Shown here one piece after another: positions 36,530 to 45,147 of a stretch of DNA of 64,000 nt (position 1 is the first letter of the stretch; the number at the start of each line of letters is the position of its first letter). Both the position numbers and the translations under genes were made by a program. The notes under the pieces are model-generated. The model was not told the DNA's origin and ran no database searches. It saw only the letters and a program-made list of their open reading frames with translations. The stretch comes from Paenibacillus sp. FJAT-29882 (lineage in GTDB: Bacteria; Bacillota; Bacilli; Bacillales; DSM-1321): the NCBI RefSeq assembly GCF_001510645.1, contig NZ_LMVB01000001.1:186001-250000 (forward strand), in the 5' to 3' direction.

Positions 36530-37082
36530 TTGGAAATTAAAGCAACGTTAGTTCGTATTCCAGGAGGAATGATGGTAGTTCGACTTCTTCTGGCAGCATT
36601 AATTAACACATTCGCACCCGGCTTTCTAGGGATTGGGAATTTCATACAAGCATTATTTGTTGATGGTGCTAGTACTTTAATTGCGTTATTCTTATATTTC
36701 TGTATTATTACCGATTGTCATTGGTATGGTATTAGGGAATTTGGATCCTGAAATGGAGAAGTTCCTTCCAAAAGGTAGTGATATGCTAATTCCGTTCTTC
36801 GCATTTGCTTTAGGTATGGGAATTGACCTTGAAAAAATTAATGAAGGCGGATTATCAGGTATTTTACTTGGCGTGTTAACAGTGGTATTAACAGGCGGAG
36901 CTGGTTATTTAACATTCAAATTCCTAAAGTGGAATCCAATTGTGGGTGCTACTGAAGGTTCAACAGCAGGAAATGAAGTTGCAACTCCTGCAGCAAGCGT
37001 TGTTACAACCGCTATTTCGTTTCCGATTTTTGTATGATTCCTAGCTGGACAACTTACGAAAAAAGGAAAACAAAAGAAATAA
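36530..37082 (+). pseudogene. Broken KdgT-type permease
   Basis: N-terminal frame MEIKATLVRIPGGMMVVRLL to DGASTLIALFLYF matches the start of 2-keto-3-deoxygluconate permeases. A frame change and an internal loss of well over 50 codons then join it to VIGMVLGNLDPEMEKFLPKG and onward to EGSTAGNEVATPAASV. An in-frame TGA at 37035-37037 is followed by FLAGQLTKKGKQKK. The product cannot be functional as a full transporter. The two enzyme genes behind it remain open. Confidence 0.87.
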
Positions 37083-37117
37083 ACCTTCTATAATTTATGT
37101 TCAAAAGAGGTGTAAGT

Positions 37118-38407
37118 ATGAAATTAGCTATTATAGCCGATGATTTGACTGGTGCCAATGATAGTGGAGTTCAATTAGCTCGTCACGGTTTAAAAACGAC
37201 TGTTTTATTTGATATGGATGAAACAAGCGTTAAACAATATGAAGCTGTTGTTTTTGATACGGATAGCCGTTCTATCGATCGAAAAGAAGCTTATGAAAAA
37301 GTAAAACAAATAGCAGAATTTCTCAAAGATGCAGGATTTAAAAATATTTTCAAAAAACTCGATTCAACAATGAGGGGAAATATTGGAGCAGAAATCGATG
37401 CGGTATATGATGTTGTAAAACCGGATTTTGTTATGATCGCACCTGGCTATCCTAAAAACAATCGAACGATTCTCCAATCTACACACTATTTAAAGGGTGT
37501 TCCGTTAGGAGAAACAGAGATTGCAAAAGACCCTAAAACACCTATAACACAATCATATTTACCCGAACTTTTAAAAGAACAAACGAAACATACAATTGGT
37601 ACGATTACAGTTGATGACTTAGAACACGGGGAACAATTTGTTCAAGGAAAAATTAAGGATTATTTCCAAAAAGAGATAACATACCTTATCATTGATTCAA
37701 CAGAAGAGTATCACCTTAAACAAATTTTGGACTACACTCAAAAATTAACCTATCAATTTACTTGGGTTGGGTCTGCTGGGATTGCCAATTATCTTCCTGA
37801 CTACTATGCCATTCCAAAAGGAAATAGCGTATTGGCTATTCCTAAAAACACAAATCCAACACTTACGGTTATTGGTAGTGTGAATAAAAATTCTAGAGCA
37901 CAGATGAAGGTGCTGTTAGAAAAAACAAATGTCCACGCAATCCCATTTGAATCTTACAAAGCCGTCGCCGATAATATGGAAAGAACAAGTGAAATCAGAA
38001 GAGTCTATCATGAAGCTATGCAAAAAGCAGAAGAGGGCTTAGATGTTTTGATCTATTCCACAGGGGAAAAAGAAGATATTGAAAAAGCATGGAGTACAGG
38101 TGAAGCAAAAGGGCTTAGCCATACTGAAATTAGTAATGAAATTGTAAAAGCAATTGGTGCGGTTTGCTCTGTACTCTTAGAATCAGGAATTTTCACAGGT
38201 GTTTCCATGACTGGTGGAGATACGGCTAAACAAATTTGTACTTTATGGGATGTTAAAGGTTTTGAATTACTAGACGAACTAGAAATCGGTGTACCTATTT
38301 CTAAGTTTTTAGGAAATGATAACATTTATGTGGTCACTAAAGCTGGTGGCTTTGGTGCAGAAGATGTTTTCATACATGCAATAAAAAAATTAAAGGGGGA
38401 AAAATGA
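37118..38407 (+). CDS. Four-carbon sugar-acid kinase (DUF1537 family)
   Basis: ATP-dependent kinase of 429 residues for C4 sugar acids such as D-threonate or D-erythronate. N-terminal substrate domain starts IIADDLTGANDSGVQL; the C-terminal nucleotide domain has SMTGGDTAKQIC and KAGGFGAEDV. Family members work with PdxA2-type dehydrogenases, and one follows three bases later. ATG at 37118 with AGAGGTG upstream is preferred over 37097. Which epimer it uses cannot be told. Confidence 0.88.
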   Translation: MKLAIIADDLTGANDSGVQLARHGLKTTVLFDMDETSVKQYEAVVFDTDSRSIDRKEAYEKVKQIAEFLKDAGFKNIFKKLDSTMRGNIGAEIDAVYDVVKPDFVMIAPGYPKNNRTILQSTHYLKGVPLGETEIAKDPKTPITQSYLPELLKEQTKHTIGTITVDDLEHGEQFVQGKIKDYFQKEITYLIIDSTEEYHLKQILDYTQKLTYQFTWVGSAGIANYLPDYYAIPKGNSVLAIPKNTNPTLTVIGSVNKNSRAQMKVLLEKTNVHAIPFESYKAVADNMERTSEIRRVYHEAMQKAEEGLDVLIYSTGEKEDIEKAWSTGEAKGLSHTEISNEIVKAIGAVCSVLLESGIFTGVSMTGGDTAKQICTLWDVKGFELLDELEIGVPISKFLGNDNIYVVTKAGGFGAEDVFIHAIKKLKGEK

Positions 38408-38410
38408 ATT

Positions 38411-39406
38411 ATGAAACCAATTATCGGAATTACTATGGGAGATGCTGCAGGTATTGGACCTGAAATCATCGTTAAATCTCTTAATCACAAAGAAGTATAT
38501 GAAAAATGTAACCCATTGGTTATTGGGGATGCAAAAATTTTAGAAAAGGTAAGTCCAATTGTCCAATCAACAGCAACAATCAATATGATTAAAGACCCTT
38601 CTGAAGCTAAATATGAATATGGAACAATTGATGTAATCGATTTAGATCTTTTACCTGCTGACTTACCTTTCGGAGAAGTTTCAGCTGCTGCAGGAGACGC
38701 AGCGTTCCAATATTTAGCTAAATCGATTGAATTAGCTAAAGAAAAGAAAATTGACTCGATCTGTACAGCTCCTTTGAATAAAGAAGCATTGCATAAAGGT
38801 GGTCATATCTATCCAGGGCACACTGAAATTCTTGCTGATTTAACAGATACAGAAGACTTTTCAATGATGTTAACGACTCCTAACTTAAGAGTGATTCATT
38901 TAACGACTCACATGGGATTAATAGAAGCGATTGCAAGTATTAACCCAGAAAGAACGTATACAGTTGTCAAATTAGCACATGATACCCTTGCAAAAGCAGG
39001 CTTTGACAACCCTAGAATCGCCGTTTGTGGAATTAATCCACATGCTGGAGAAAATGGTTTGTTTGGTAATGGAGAAGAAGAAGAAAAATTAATGCCTGGT
39101 ATTGAGAAAGCGAAATCCGAAGGCATCGATGTAACAGGTCCACTACCAGCTGATACATTATTCTTCAGAGCTGGCAGAGGCGATTTTGATGTTGTTGTTG
39201 CATGTTATCATGACCAAGGACATGCGCCTGTAAAAGTAATGGGGATTGAAGAAGGCGTTAATATCACAGTTGGCTTAAAAGGCGGCATTATTAGAACGTC
39301 TGTCGATCACGGTACAGCATTTGATATCGCTGGTAAAAATATCGCTGATGATAAAAGTATGTTAGCGGCTATAAATTCAGCGATTGAATTAGCACCTAAA
39401 AGATAA
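38411..39406 (+). CDS. PdxA2-type 4-phospho-sugar-acid dehydrogenase
   Basis: NAD-dependent, metal-dependent decarboxylating dehydrogenase of 331 residues in the PdxA fold. GITMGDAAGIGPEI opens it; metal-site His residues appear in YPGHTEIL, CYHDQGHAPVK and SVDHGTAFDIAGK. In DUF1537 clusters these enzymes oxidise 4-phospho-D-threonate or -erythronate to dihydroxyacetone phosphate rather than serving pyridoxine synthesis. The stop is followed by the shortened repeat copy C and a terminator. Confidence 0.88.
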   Translation: MKPIIGITMGDAAGIGPEIIVKSLNHKEVYEKCNPLVIGDAKILEKVSPIVQSTATINMIKDPSEAKYEYGTIDVIDLDLLPADLPFGEVSAAAGDAAFQYLAKSIELAKEKKIDSICTAPLNKEALHKGGHIYPGHTEILADLTDTEDFSMMLTTPNLRVIHLTTHMGLIEAIASINPERTYTVVKLAHDTLAKAGFDNPRIAVCGINPHAGENGLFGNGEEEEKLMPGIEKAKSEGIDVTGPLPADTLFFRAGRGDFDVVVACYHDQGHAPVKVMGIEEGVNITVGLKGGIIRTSVDHGTAFDIAGKNIADDKSMLAAINSAIELAPKR

Positions 39407-39452
39407 GATAAACTTCAAACAGTGGAGCCTCATCTTCCACTGATTGTGGTTA
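39407..39452 (+). repeat. Two-hairpin repeat, shortened copy C
   Basis: Directly after the PdxA2 stop: GATAAACTTCAAACAGTGGA, loop, TCCACTGATTG. It keeps hairpin 1 with a shorter stem (CAGTGGA / TCCACTG) and lacks hairpin 2. Confidence 0.6.
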
Positions 39453-39462
39453 AATGTATTGT

Positions 39463-39508
39463 AAACTCTAAAACGTGTAGGTATTCTACTCGTTTTAGAG
39501 TTTTTTTA
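39463..39508 (+). terminator. Terminator after the sugar-acid genes
   Basis: Arms AAACTCTAAAACG and CGTTTTAGAGTTT followed by T run. Confidence 0.88.
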
Positions 39509-39697
39509 TTTTTGGCAGATTACTTCATTCGTCTGTCGTTATCTAGCAAAAGCAGTTTACCTATTAACGGTGAGTTAGGGTGATATGGTAGTTTGGGGTG
39601 ATATGAGGAAAGGGGAAACAGAAATGCCGTGATCGGATCACACAAATCCCCAAAAAAGAACCTCACTAGTAAGTAAGGTCGAATGATAACTCAGGGA

Positions 39698-39892
39698 TTA
39701 TAACAAGGTGGATAGAAGAGATACTTTTTTATATAACGTTAATATCTCTTTACTGTACGGTTCCCCAGCCTCATTGATTTGCCCTTCCATATCGGTCAGG
39801 AGATCAGCTAATTTTAGTGCTTTTTGTCTGTCTGAAATATAACTGTTGCGAAGGATCGATTCGTACTTTTCGTTGTATTCAGCAAGCGTCAT
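39698..39892 (-). CDS. Small helical protein of unknown function
   Basis: 64 residues, charged and helical (MTLAEYNEKYESILRN, then KALKLADLLTDMEGQINEAG). AAGGAGG lies 9 bases upstream of the ATG, so it is likely expressed. A decayed small frame lies just upstream on the same strand. I do not recognise the family. Confidence 0.6.
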   Translation of the reverse strand: MTLAEYNEKYESILRNSYISDRQKALKLADLLTDMEGQINEAGEPYSKEILTLYKKVSLLSTLL

Positions 39893-39906
39893 TTTATAAG
39901 TCCTCC

Positions 39907-40021
39907 TTAAAGTGCAAAGTAATTTAAGTCGTCTTTTATTTCTTCATCCGTTATTTCGATGTATGTTAACGTTACTCCTGTACGGCTATCGTTGTTTCTC
40001 TTTTACGATGCTATCTGTCAT
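39907..40021 (-). pseudogene. Frameshifted small gene upstream of the 64-residue protein
   Basis: From an ATG at 40021 it reads MTDSIVKEK, then one extra base shifts it into RNNDSRTGVTLTYIEITDEE and IKDDLNYFAL with a stop at 39909-39907. The second half is clearly protein-like. There is no ribosome site. Family unknown; it may have been an operon partner of the next gene. Confidence 0.5.
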
Positions 40022-40228
40022 GACAGTACCCGTGTTTTCAACTAGTGAAATCAACGGATTGAACGAACTTTATTTAATCTAAGTATAGCATGATTCCCCA
40101 GTATGTTCAGTAATTAGGAAAAATGAATGGAACGACTCATACCAATTCAAATAATTGAAAAATCCGATTAGTTATTGCAAAAACGATTATAATGATAGTG
40201 TTAGGGATTGTATAAAAGGAGATTTGAC

Positions 40229-40378
40229 ATGCCTGTTATCCGTTATCAACAATTGATTAAATCACCAATTGAAGTATGTTTTGACTTAGCGAGCAACGTG
40301 GATATTCATACTCAAACAACATTGCAATCAAAGGAAGGAATCAAAGATGACGTTACAACAATTAAAATATGTGATTGA
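40229..40378 (+). pseudogene. Truncated SRPBCC/START-like ORF overlapping lysR
   Basis: 49 codons starting MPVIRYQQLIKSPIEVCFDL, typical of the first strand and helix of SRPBCC (polyketide-cyclase-like) proteins, with a strong AAAGGAG site. After about 38 codons it runs out of homology, and it stops inside the lysR gene in another frame. The rest of the protein is missing, probably by deletion that brought lysR close. Its promoter may now drive lysR. Confidence 0.55.
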
Positions 40379-41264
40379 AGTGGCAAGAAGTCGTTCGATT
40401 AGCAAAGCAGCACAGAATTTGTTTATTAGCCAGCCAAGCTTATCAAACGCATTAAAAGAGCTGGAGAAAGAAATGGGGATTACGATTTTTTCGCGAACCA
40501 ATAAGGGAATTATGATTACTCCTGAAGGCTCAGAGTTTTTAGGTTACGCAAGGCAGGTGGTTGAACAGGCAGAGCTTCTTGAAAATCGCTATTCCAATAC
40601 GCAAGCGCCTCAGCAGAATTTTTCTGTATCAGCTCAGCACTATGCATTTGCGGTGAGTGCTTTTGTACAACTACTAAAAGATTATGATCGAAAGGAATAT
40701 GAGTTCACTTTACGAGAAACGAAGACATATGAAATCATTGATGATGTGAAAAACCTACGTAGTGAAATTGGCGTTTTATATGTAAATGAGTTCAACAAAA
40801 AGGTGATTTATAAGTTTCTTAGAGAAGGAAATTTAATATTTCATGAGCTATTTGAAGCGAAACCACATGTCTTTATTAGCTCAAAGAACCCACTTGTGAA
40901 GCAGGAATATGTGACATTATCTGATTTACGCCCGTTTCCATATCTCTCTTTTGAACAAGGAGATTATAATTCCTTTTATTTTTCTGAGGAGATTTTAAGC
41001 ACTCTTTCTAGACCAAAAAATATTCGGGTTAGTGACCGGGCCACTTTATTTAACTTACTGATTGGGTTAAATGGCTATACGATTTCGACAGGTGTCATTA
41101 GTCATGAATTAAACGATGAAGACATTATTGCGGTTCCTTTGAAGGTGGATGAACGGATTACCGTTGGATATATTACCCACAAAAATGTAACGAACAGTAC
41201 ACTGGCCAATATCTATATTCAATATTTACAAGAAGCAATCGCAAAAGAACAATCACAGCTATAG
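40347..41264 (+). CDS. LysR-family regulator
   Basis: LTTR of 305 residues: N-terminal helix-turn-helix (RSISKAAQNLFISQPSLSNA) and a periplasmic-binding-like effector domain. AAGGAAGG precedes the ATG. The palindrome ATAGTTAAAAGCTAT overlaps its stop codon, and two more copies lie upstream of the MFS gene at 42798, so it very likely controls the MetE-like enzyme and the transporter that follow. Ligand unknown; a sulfur or methionine-related metabolite is a reasonable guess from the enzyme. Confidence 0.9.
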   Translation: MTLQQLKYVIEVARSRSISKAAQNLFISQPSLSNALKELEKEMGITIFSRTNKGIMITPEGSEFLGYARQVVEQAELLENRYSNTQAPQQNFSVSAQHYAFAVSAFVQLLKDYDRKEYEFTLRETKTYEIIDDVKNLRSEIGVLYVNEFNKKVIYKFLREGNLIFHELFEAKPHVFISSKNPLVKQEYVTLSDLRPFPYLSFEQGDYNSFYFSEEILSTLSRPKNIRVSDRATLFNLLIGLNGYTISTGVISHELNDEDIIAVPLKVDERITVGYITHKNVTNSTLANIYIQYLQEAIAKEQSQL

Positions 41265-41275
41265 TTAAAAGCTAT
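41261..41275. promoter_or_regulatory. LysR operator upstream of the MetE-like gene
   Basis: ATAGTTAAAAGCTAT, a T-N11-A palindrome matching the two sites at 42676-42713. Confidence 0.65.
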
Positions 41276-41370
41276 GGCAAGAGATAGATTTTACGTGTTA
41301 CGTTATACTGATTTTTCCGTGCTATACTTACCTCATATCAAATAAGAAGACAACTAGTTACGGTAATTAC

Positions 41371-41405
41371 CCCTCTTCCTATTTATGAGAAGAAGGTTTT
41401 TTTAT
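41371..41405 (+). terminator. Terminator/attenuator in the leader of the MetE-like gene
   Basis: Stem CCCTCTTC / GAAGAAGG followed by TTTTTTTA, ending about 25 bases before the ATG at 41430. Because it lies between promoter region and gene, it either ends lysR transcription or works as an attenuator. I could not match an S-box or T-box upstream. Confidence 0.6.
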
Positions 41406-41429
41406 ATTAAAGAAAGAAGGGCATCATGT

Positions 41430-42572
41430 ATGGTAAACACAACAGTTAAAGCGCCATTTAGGGCCGATCATGTAGGTAGTTTTCTAAGAACAGAACCGAT
41501 TAAAGAAGCAAGAAAGGCTTATGTGAATGGGGAAATTGATAAAGATGCTTTAAAGGCTATAGAGGATCAAGAGATCGAGAAACTTGTACAAAACCAAATT
41601 AAAGTAGGGCTGAAATCAATAACGGATGGTGAGTTTAGACGTTCTTGGTGGCATTTAGATTTCCTCTCAGGTTTAGAAGGGGTAGAACTGTTTGAAACGG
41701 AATATGTAAGTAACTTCAAAGGTGCTAGAACAAGAAATAATGCTATTAAAGTGGTTGATAAAGTAGGCTTTGATAATCATTATATGGTAGAACACTTTAA
41801 GTTCTTACAAGAGGCAGTGGACAAATATGGTGATGGAAGTCAAGTTGCTAAGTTTGCCATTCCAAGTCCCAATATGTTATTCACTAGGATTCAGGGTGAT
41901 GAGTATTATAACGGGAATAGAGAGCAATTCTATAATGATACCGTAACAGCGTACCAAACAGCCATTCAAGCTTTCTATGATGCAGGCTGTCGCTATTTAC
42001 AATTAGATGATACTTCTTGGATTGATTTTGTTTCGGAAGAACGTATAAAAGCAGTCGTTGAAAGACTTAACATGAAAGTTAGTGACATCATCGATACTAG
42101 AGTAAGTTGTTTAAATGATGCTATTTCTAAGAAACCTGATGATATGGTCATTACTATGCATATTTGTCGTGGAAACTTCAAGTCTACCTATATTACAAGT
42201 GGTGGATACGATAATATATCTGATGCGATATTTGCTAACTTAAATGTAGATGGACTCTTCCTAGAATATGATGATAACCGTTCAGGCGATTTTGAACCAT
42301 TAAAAAACTTTAAACGTGATGACCAAACAGTCGTACTAGGATTGATAACATCTAAATTCCCAGAACTAGAAGATCCAGAAAGTATCAAAGGTAGAATAAA
42401 AGAAGCAAGTCAATATATTCCTTTAGAAAACCTAGCATTAAGCCCGCAATGCGGATTCTCTAGCACGGAAGAAGGAAACATATTAACAGAAGAAGAACAG
42501 TGGAATAAAATAAGTCACATGATTAAAATTGCTGAGAGTGTGTGGGTAACAACTGAAAGTGTTTCGAACTAA
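41430..42572 (+). CDS. MetE C-terminal-like methyltransferase family (YxjG/YxjH type)
   Basis: 380 residues in the fold of the catalytic half of cobalamin-independent methionine synthase. PFRADHVGSFLRTEP opens it; metal-site candidates appear in MHICRGNFKST (His, Cys), the Glu of LFLEYDDNRSGDFEPL and the Cys of LSPQCGFSS. Such short MetE-like proteins act in methionine recycling or on other methyl donors; the exact reaction is unknown. ATG at 41430 after GAAGGG is preferred over the upstream frame at 41385, which crosses the terminator. Followed by its own terminator. Confidence 0.88.
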   Translation: MVNTTVKAPFRADHVGSFLRTEPIKEARKAYVNGEIDKDALKAIEDQEIEKLVQNQIKVGLKSITDGEFRRSWWHLDFLSGLEGVELFETEYVSNFKGARTRNNAIKVVDKVGFDNHYMVEHFKFLQEAVDKYGDGSQVAKFAIPSPNMLFTRIQGDEYYNGNREQFYNDTVTAYQTAIQAFYDAGCRYLQLDDTSWIDFVSEERIKAVVERLNMKVSDIIDTRVSCLNDAISKKPDDMVITMHICRGNFKSTYITSGGYDNISDAIFANLNVDGLFLEYDDNRSGDFEPLKNFKRDDQTVVLGLITSKFPELEDPESIKGRIKEASQYIPLENLALSPQCGFSSTEEGNILTEEEQWNKISHMIKIAESVWVTTESVSN

Positions 42573-42587
42573 ATAATAGATTTGTAG

Positions 42588-42628
42588 AACCTCTCCCTCC
42601 TATAGTAGGTAGGGGAGAGGTTTACTTA
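42588..42628 (+). terminator. Terminator after the MetE-like gene
   Basis: Arms AACCTCTCCC and GGGGAGAGGTT with TTTACTT after. Confidence 0.75.
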
Positions 42629-42675
42629 AAAAACGTATCATGCCAAATTTAATGTTGGATTATATTTATTTTGTT

Positions 42676-42713
42676 ATAGCTTAAAACTATAACAGGGTAT
42701 AGCTTTAAGCTAT
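42676..42713. promoter_or_regulatory. Two LysR operators upstream of the MFS gene
   Basis: ATAGCTTAAAACTAT (42676-42690) and ATAGCTTTAAGCTAT (42699-42713), nine bases apart. The second is a perfect palindrome. Downstream TTTGCTCCGCGCTACACTTAC resembles TTTTTCCGTGCTATACTTAC before the MetE-like gene, so both promoters share design. Confidence 0.75.
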
Positions 42714-42797
42714 ATGGTTTGCTCCGCGCTACACTTACTTGCATAAACAAGCGATCATGCTGGCACCATCATATAGTCATTTTATTGGGGGTATATT

Positions 42798-44141
42798 ATG
42801 AATCCTATTTATTTCTTTGAGCAAAGTAAATTAAAACCGTTCCACATTCTGTTAGTTTTTTGGTTATTTATCATTCTGATGTTTGAAGGATATGATGTCG
42901 TAATCTACGGCGCTACCATTCCCTTCTTAAAAGAATCATGGGGGATTTCAAATATGGTAGCTGGTTCCATCGGTAGCTATACAACCATAGGCACAGCTGC
43001 TGGTGCGGTACTGTTCGGTCTCTATTCGGATCGATTTGGTCGTAGGCGTATTATTATTTTAACGACACTGCTGTTTAGTATTTTTACCATGCTTTCAGGT
43101 TTTGCACCGAATGCCATCATCTTTACGATTTGTCGCGTGATTGCCGGCTTTGGGTTTGGTGGGGTTATGCCGAATATCGCTTCACTTATTTCTGAATATG
43201 CACCATTAAAATATCGTGCTGCTATCATTTCTTTTATTTTTTGTGGCTATTCAGTTGGTGCGATGGGTGCGTCCTTCATCGGTCAAGCGTTACTGGCTGA
43301 TTTCGGATGGCAACCAGTTTACTGGATTGGCGCTATTCCTTTAATTTTTATTCCATTCATGTTAAAAGCGATACCAGAATCACTTGACTACTTGCTTAAT
43401 AACAAACAACATGACCGCATTGCGATGGTTGTCGATAAAATTCAACCAAGCGCTGCTACAACACTCGATTTTACGTATAAAAAGGTAGTACAAACACAAA
43501 AATCACCCGTTAGTGCTCTTTTCACTAAAAAGTTCGCTGTTACAACGATGATGTTTTGGTTAGCCTGCTTCTGTACATTCATTTTAATGTATTCACTTAA
43601 TACTTGGTTACCTACATTAATGCTGCAGGCTGGTTATAACTTATCTTCAAGTTTAATGTTTGTTGCTGTATTACAAATCGGTTCCATTGTTGGCACATTA
43701 ATACTTGGTAATGTAATTCAAAAAATAGGATTTAAAAATGTGTTAATTCCGCTTTATTTGGTTGGTGCTATTTCTTTAACACTAATTGGCTTTTCTACGA
43801 ATCTATATGTCGCGTACTTTTTAATTTTTCTCATCGGTGCTGCAACAGTTGGTCTGCAAAATATGTCAAATGCATTTGTTGCTTCGTATTATCCTGTCAA
43901 CATTCGATCGGCAGCACTTGGAAGTACAATGGCCTTTGGTCGCATCGGCTCCATTGTGGCTCCGACTTATGTGGCGGTGTTACTGACCATGAACCTACAG
44001 CCACAATTTAACTTTATCGCCATTGGAATTGCTGCTATATTCGGTATGATCGCATTGTTATTTGTTAATGACAAACACGCCGATTATCAAACTGTCCATG
44101 AATCAGAGGTAAACAACACGAAAATAGTTCAGTCATTATAA
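42798..44141 (+). CDS. MFS transporter, AAHS-like (aromatic acid:H+ symporter)
   Basis: Twelve-helix MFS permease of 447 residues. FEGYDVVIYGATIPFLKE in helix 1 carries the Asp typical of the AAHS family; DRFGRRRIIIL is loop 2-3; GVMPNIASLISEYAP and ESLDYLL follow. Substrates in the family are aromatic or other organic acids. LysR operators upstream tie it to the MetE-like enzyme, so the true substrate may be a methylated or sulfur compound. Terminator directly after. Confidence 0.88.
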   Translation: MNPIYFFEQSKLKPFHILLVFWLFIILMFEGYDVVIYGATIPFLKESWGISNMVAGSIGSYTTIGTAAGAVLFGLYSDRFGRRRIIILTTLLFSIFTMLSGFAPNAIIFTICRVIAGFGFGGVMPNIASLISEYAPLKYRAAIISFIFCGYSVGAMGASFIGQALLADFGWQPVYWIGAIPLIFIPFMLKAIPESLDYLLNNKQHDRIAMVVDKIQPSAATTLDFTYKKVVQTQKSPVSALFTKKFAVTTMMFWLACFCTFILMYSLNTWLPTLMLQAGYNLSSSLMFVAVLQIGSIVGTLILGNVIQKIGFKNVLIPLYLVGAISLTLIGFSTNLYVAYFLIFLIGAATVGLQNMSNAFVASYYPVNIRSAALGSTMAFGRIGSIVAPTYVAVLLTMNLQPQFNFIAIGIAAIFGMIALLFVNDKHADYQTVHESEVNNTKIVQSL

Positions 44142-44144
44142 AGC

Positions 44145-44179
44145 GAAAGGAGGTCGGGGGAAATTCGGACCTCCTTTTT
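44145..44179 (+). terminator. MFS terminator
   Basis: Arms AAAGGAGGTC and GACCTCCTTT followed by TTG. Confidence 0.85.
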
Positions 44180-44189
44180 GCATTCGATT

Positions 44190-44243
44190 TTATCCCGCAT
44201 TAACGGAAAGTCAAAACCCCCACTGTTTGAAGTTTCACTTTAT
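44190..44243 (-). repeat. Two-hairpin repeat, deletion derivative D
   Basis: TATCCCGCATTAACGG (one end of the element) is joined to AACCCCCACTGTTTGAAG and TTTCACTTTAT (other end). Both hairpins have lost one arm, as from an internal deletion. The rest of 44244-44602 has one weak terminator-like hairpin near 44428-44474 and no gene. Confidence 0.7.
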
Positions 44244-44602
44244 ATGTATGCGCCAAATAACAGACTTAAAGAATTTACCAAAACTCCTGTTAAAATCATA
44301 TCTAGTCACTAAGCTCAATCTATGAGATTTTGTTACTTATACAATAAGTGGAGACGCTTTTTGACCTAACCAGCTAATAGAGACTCCTCTGTTATTCAAC
44401 CGAAGGGCGCTTTAATGAAGTAGCTAAAGTCTAATTTCTCACTTGCAACACCGAGAAATCAGGCTTTTTTATTTGGATTTCCTTAACATTAACATTTTAA
44501 ATCCGCATTATCCTGATTCTACCCCTAAATCGCTTTTTACTTATTTGGATCTTTCCTCGATCGTCATTTTTCTATTTATGTAGGATTTTTAAAGTGTTAT
44601 AG

Positions 44603-44634
44603 AACAATCGATTGTTTTTTATCGATATATCGAT
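44603..44634. promoter_or_regulatory. Twin palindromes upstream of padR
   Basis: AACAATCGATTGTT (44603-44616) and ATCGATATATCGAT (44621-44634), both perfect, 34-65 bases before the PadR gene. They are the likely PadR operator, overlapping the promoter. Confidence 0.65.
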
Positions 44635-44667
44635 TATAATTACCGATATAATTAGAGATGGAGGGAT

Positions 44668-45132
44668 ATGATGAAAAAGCGGAGAGGGTTTGTACAATTA
44701 GCCATCTTACATTTACTCAGAGATGATTCGATGCATGGTTATCAAATCATGAAGGAATTGGAGGAGCGTTCGGATGGCCATTATTTGGCTAGTGCGGGTA
44801 CAGTTTATCCTGCACTTCAAGAATTACAGAATCAGGAAATGATCGATCTTGAGCCTGAAACAGATAAAAAGGTCTATTTTATCGATAAAAAAGGGAAAGA
44901 TCGATTGGAGGAATTTGCGAAGAGTGGAAAAGGAGATTTCTGGATGGAGTGGAAAGAGTGGTCGGTGTGGCGGAATTCAACAGAGTCCGTTCAGCTAAAG
45001 GAGGCTATTGATTTGTGGGAAGTCGAGATGCGAAAAGCAATGAAGGGGGCAAGAATGAATGCAGAAAAATCTGTAGAATTAATCGCCTTTTTAAAAGAAA
45101 TAACCGAGCGTTTAAAGAAAGAAAACAGGTAG
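44668..45132 (+). CDS. PadR-family regulator
   Basis: Winged-helix repressor of 154 residues: KRRGFVQLAILHLLRDDSMH opens it, GYQIMKELEERSDGHYLASA then GTVYPALQELQNQEMI is the DNA-binding region, and a C-terminal dimer helix follows. It is 15 bases upstream of an ABC exporter pair, the normal context for drug-sensing PadR proteins such as LmrR. The second ATG (44671) has better spacing from GGAGGG. Confidence 0.9.
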   Translation: MMKKRRGFVQLAILHLLRDDSMHGYQIMKELEERSDGHYLASAGTVYPALQELQNQEMIDLEPETDKKVYFIDKKGKDRLEEFAKSGKGDFWMEWKEWSVWRNSTESVQLKEAIDLWEVEMRKAMKGARMNAEKSVELIAFLKEITERLKKENR

Positions 45133-45147
45133 GGAGGGGGAACTTAA

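Noticed and set aside
41261..41430. S-box or T-box riboswitch before the MetE-like gene
   Set aside because: The leader is too short, and no T-box core or S-box K-turn was found; only a hairpin with T run and a LysR site are supported.
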